Source: DUAL01 sp964452095
GTDB taxonomy: Bacteria > Bacteroidota > Bacteroidia > Flavobacteriales > BACL11
Assembly: GCA_964452095.1 (NCBI GenBank)
Contig: CAYVKX010000008.1
Span: forward strand, 1-32,812
DNA length: 32,812 nt
Direction: 5' to 3'
In this document: positions 32,775 through 32,812 of the stretch, in pieces
How the letters are laid out: each line of letters starts with the position of its first letter
Numbering within the stretch: position 1 is the stretch's first letter
The notes under the pieces: generated by a model
The model's input: the letters and a program-made list of their open reading frames with translations, nothing else
Database searches by the model: none
What the model was told of the DNA's origin: nothing
Translations under genes and position numbers: made by a program

Positions 32775-32812
32775 TAGGTTTACACTAAAAAACCTAAGAA
32801 ATGGAAACAAAT
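32775..32812 (+). other. Inverted repeat and possible start of a new gene or insertion sequence
   Basis: TAGGTTT-N8-AAACCTA (32775-32796) is a perfect 7-bp inverted repeat 4 nt before ATG GAA ACA AAT (32801-32812, METN), which is cut by the window edge. The preceding TGTCCTGAAATAGGTTTACA has the look of an IS3-type terminal sequence, but this is only an impression. It could equally be an ordinary gene with an operator. Confidence 0.3.

Larger units (their letters stand above)
32506..32812. other. Non-coding right edge: cox upstream region, terminator, repeat, possible element start
   Basis: The first 180 bp (32506-32690) are very AT-rich and should carry the cox operon promoter. The best minus-strand -7 candidate is TATTTTCG (32533-32526), one mismatch from TAnnTTTG, with no matching TTG upstream. 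It is followed by a strong hairpin terminator, a GC-rich palindrome and an inverted repeat ahead of an ATG at 32801. No gene ends visibly inside this interval. Confidence 0.6.

Overview
The window is about 33 kb of gene-dense, AT-rich bacterial chromosome. Everything points to the Bacteroidota, most likely Flavobacteriales: candidate promoters match the TTG/TAnnTTTG pattern rather than TTGACA/TATAAT, there is a DUF4270 lipoprotein and a half-length glycogen-synthase-like protein beside panC, an HYC_CC_PP protein beside a CusA-type pump, split coxIII genes, and several lipoproteins with an SC(A/T/V) lipobox. I cannot name a genus. Almost all genes are chromosomal core functions. I see no rRNA, tRNA, CRISPR array, prophage or defence island. 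A possible insertion-sequence edge lies at the extreme right end.

Left part (1-6130): the first codons of a heavy-metal RND pump and its HYC_CC_PP partner, both minus strand. A tyrosine-degradation locus follows. On the minus strand are a fumarylacetoacetase-family hydrolase, a flavin reductase and Mn-type superoxide dismutase. Divergently on the plus strand are homogentisate dioxygenase, HPPD and a Bcp-type peroxiredoxin that looks lipid-anchored. Antioxidant enzymes thus sit at both outer ends of a pathway whose intermediate autoxidises.

Middle (6131-21143): an OmpA-family lipoprotein; a minus-strand operon panC - flippase-like protein - rfaE2 - radA; divergently, half-GlgA - DUF4270 - glmS; then ctpA-like protease and a dCMP-deaminase-like protein (minus), yhbP-like and trpS (minus), plsC-gatC (plus), and a class-V aminotransferase (minus). 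The theme is envelope precursors (glucosamine-6-P, ADP-heptose, phosphatidic acid) plus translation and repair housekeeping.

Right part (21284-32812): a CRP/FNR regulator with a plausible iron-sulfur cysteine set, bacilliredoxin, tadA, aspS, then genes for an aa3-type cytochrome c oxidase. DUF420 and heme A synthase are on the plus strand. They face a long minus-strand operon coxII - coxI - coxIII - coxIII - coxIV - sco - small CxxC membrane protein - heme O synthase. The oxidase keeps all heme, CuB and CuA ligands and both proton-channel signatures. The right edge holds a strong bidirectional terminator, a GC-rich repeat and an inverted repeat before a possible new start codon.

No clearly undescribed multi-gene system is visible. 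The items most worth follow-up are a zinc-ribbon insertion inside the Sco copper chaperone, the CAMCK-type small protein next to it, the half-length glycogen synthase that lacks its ADP-glucose motif, and the FNR-like regulator with rearranged cysteines.
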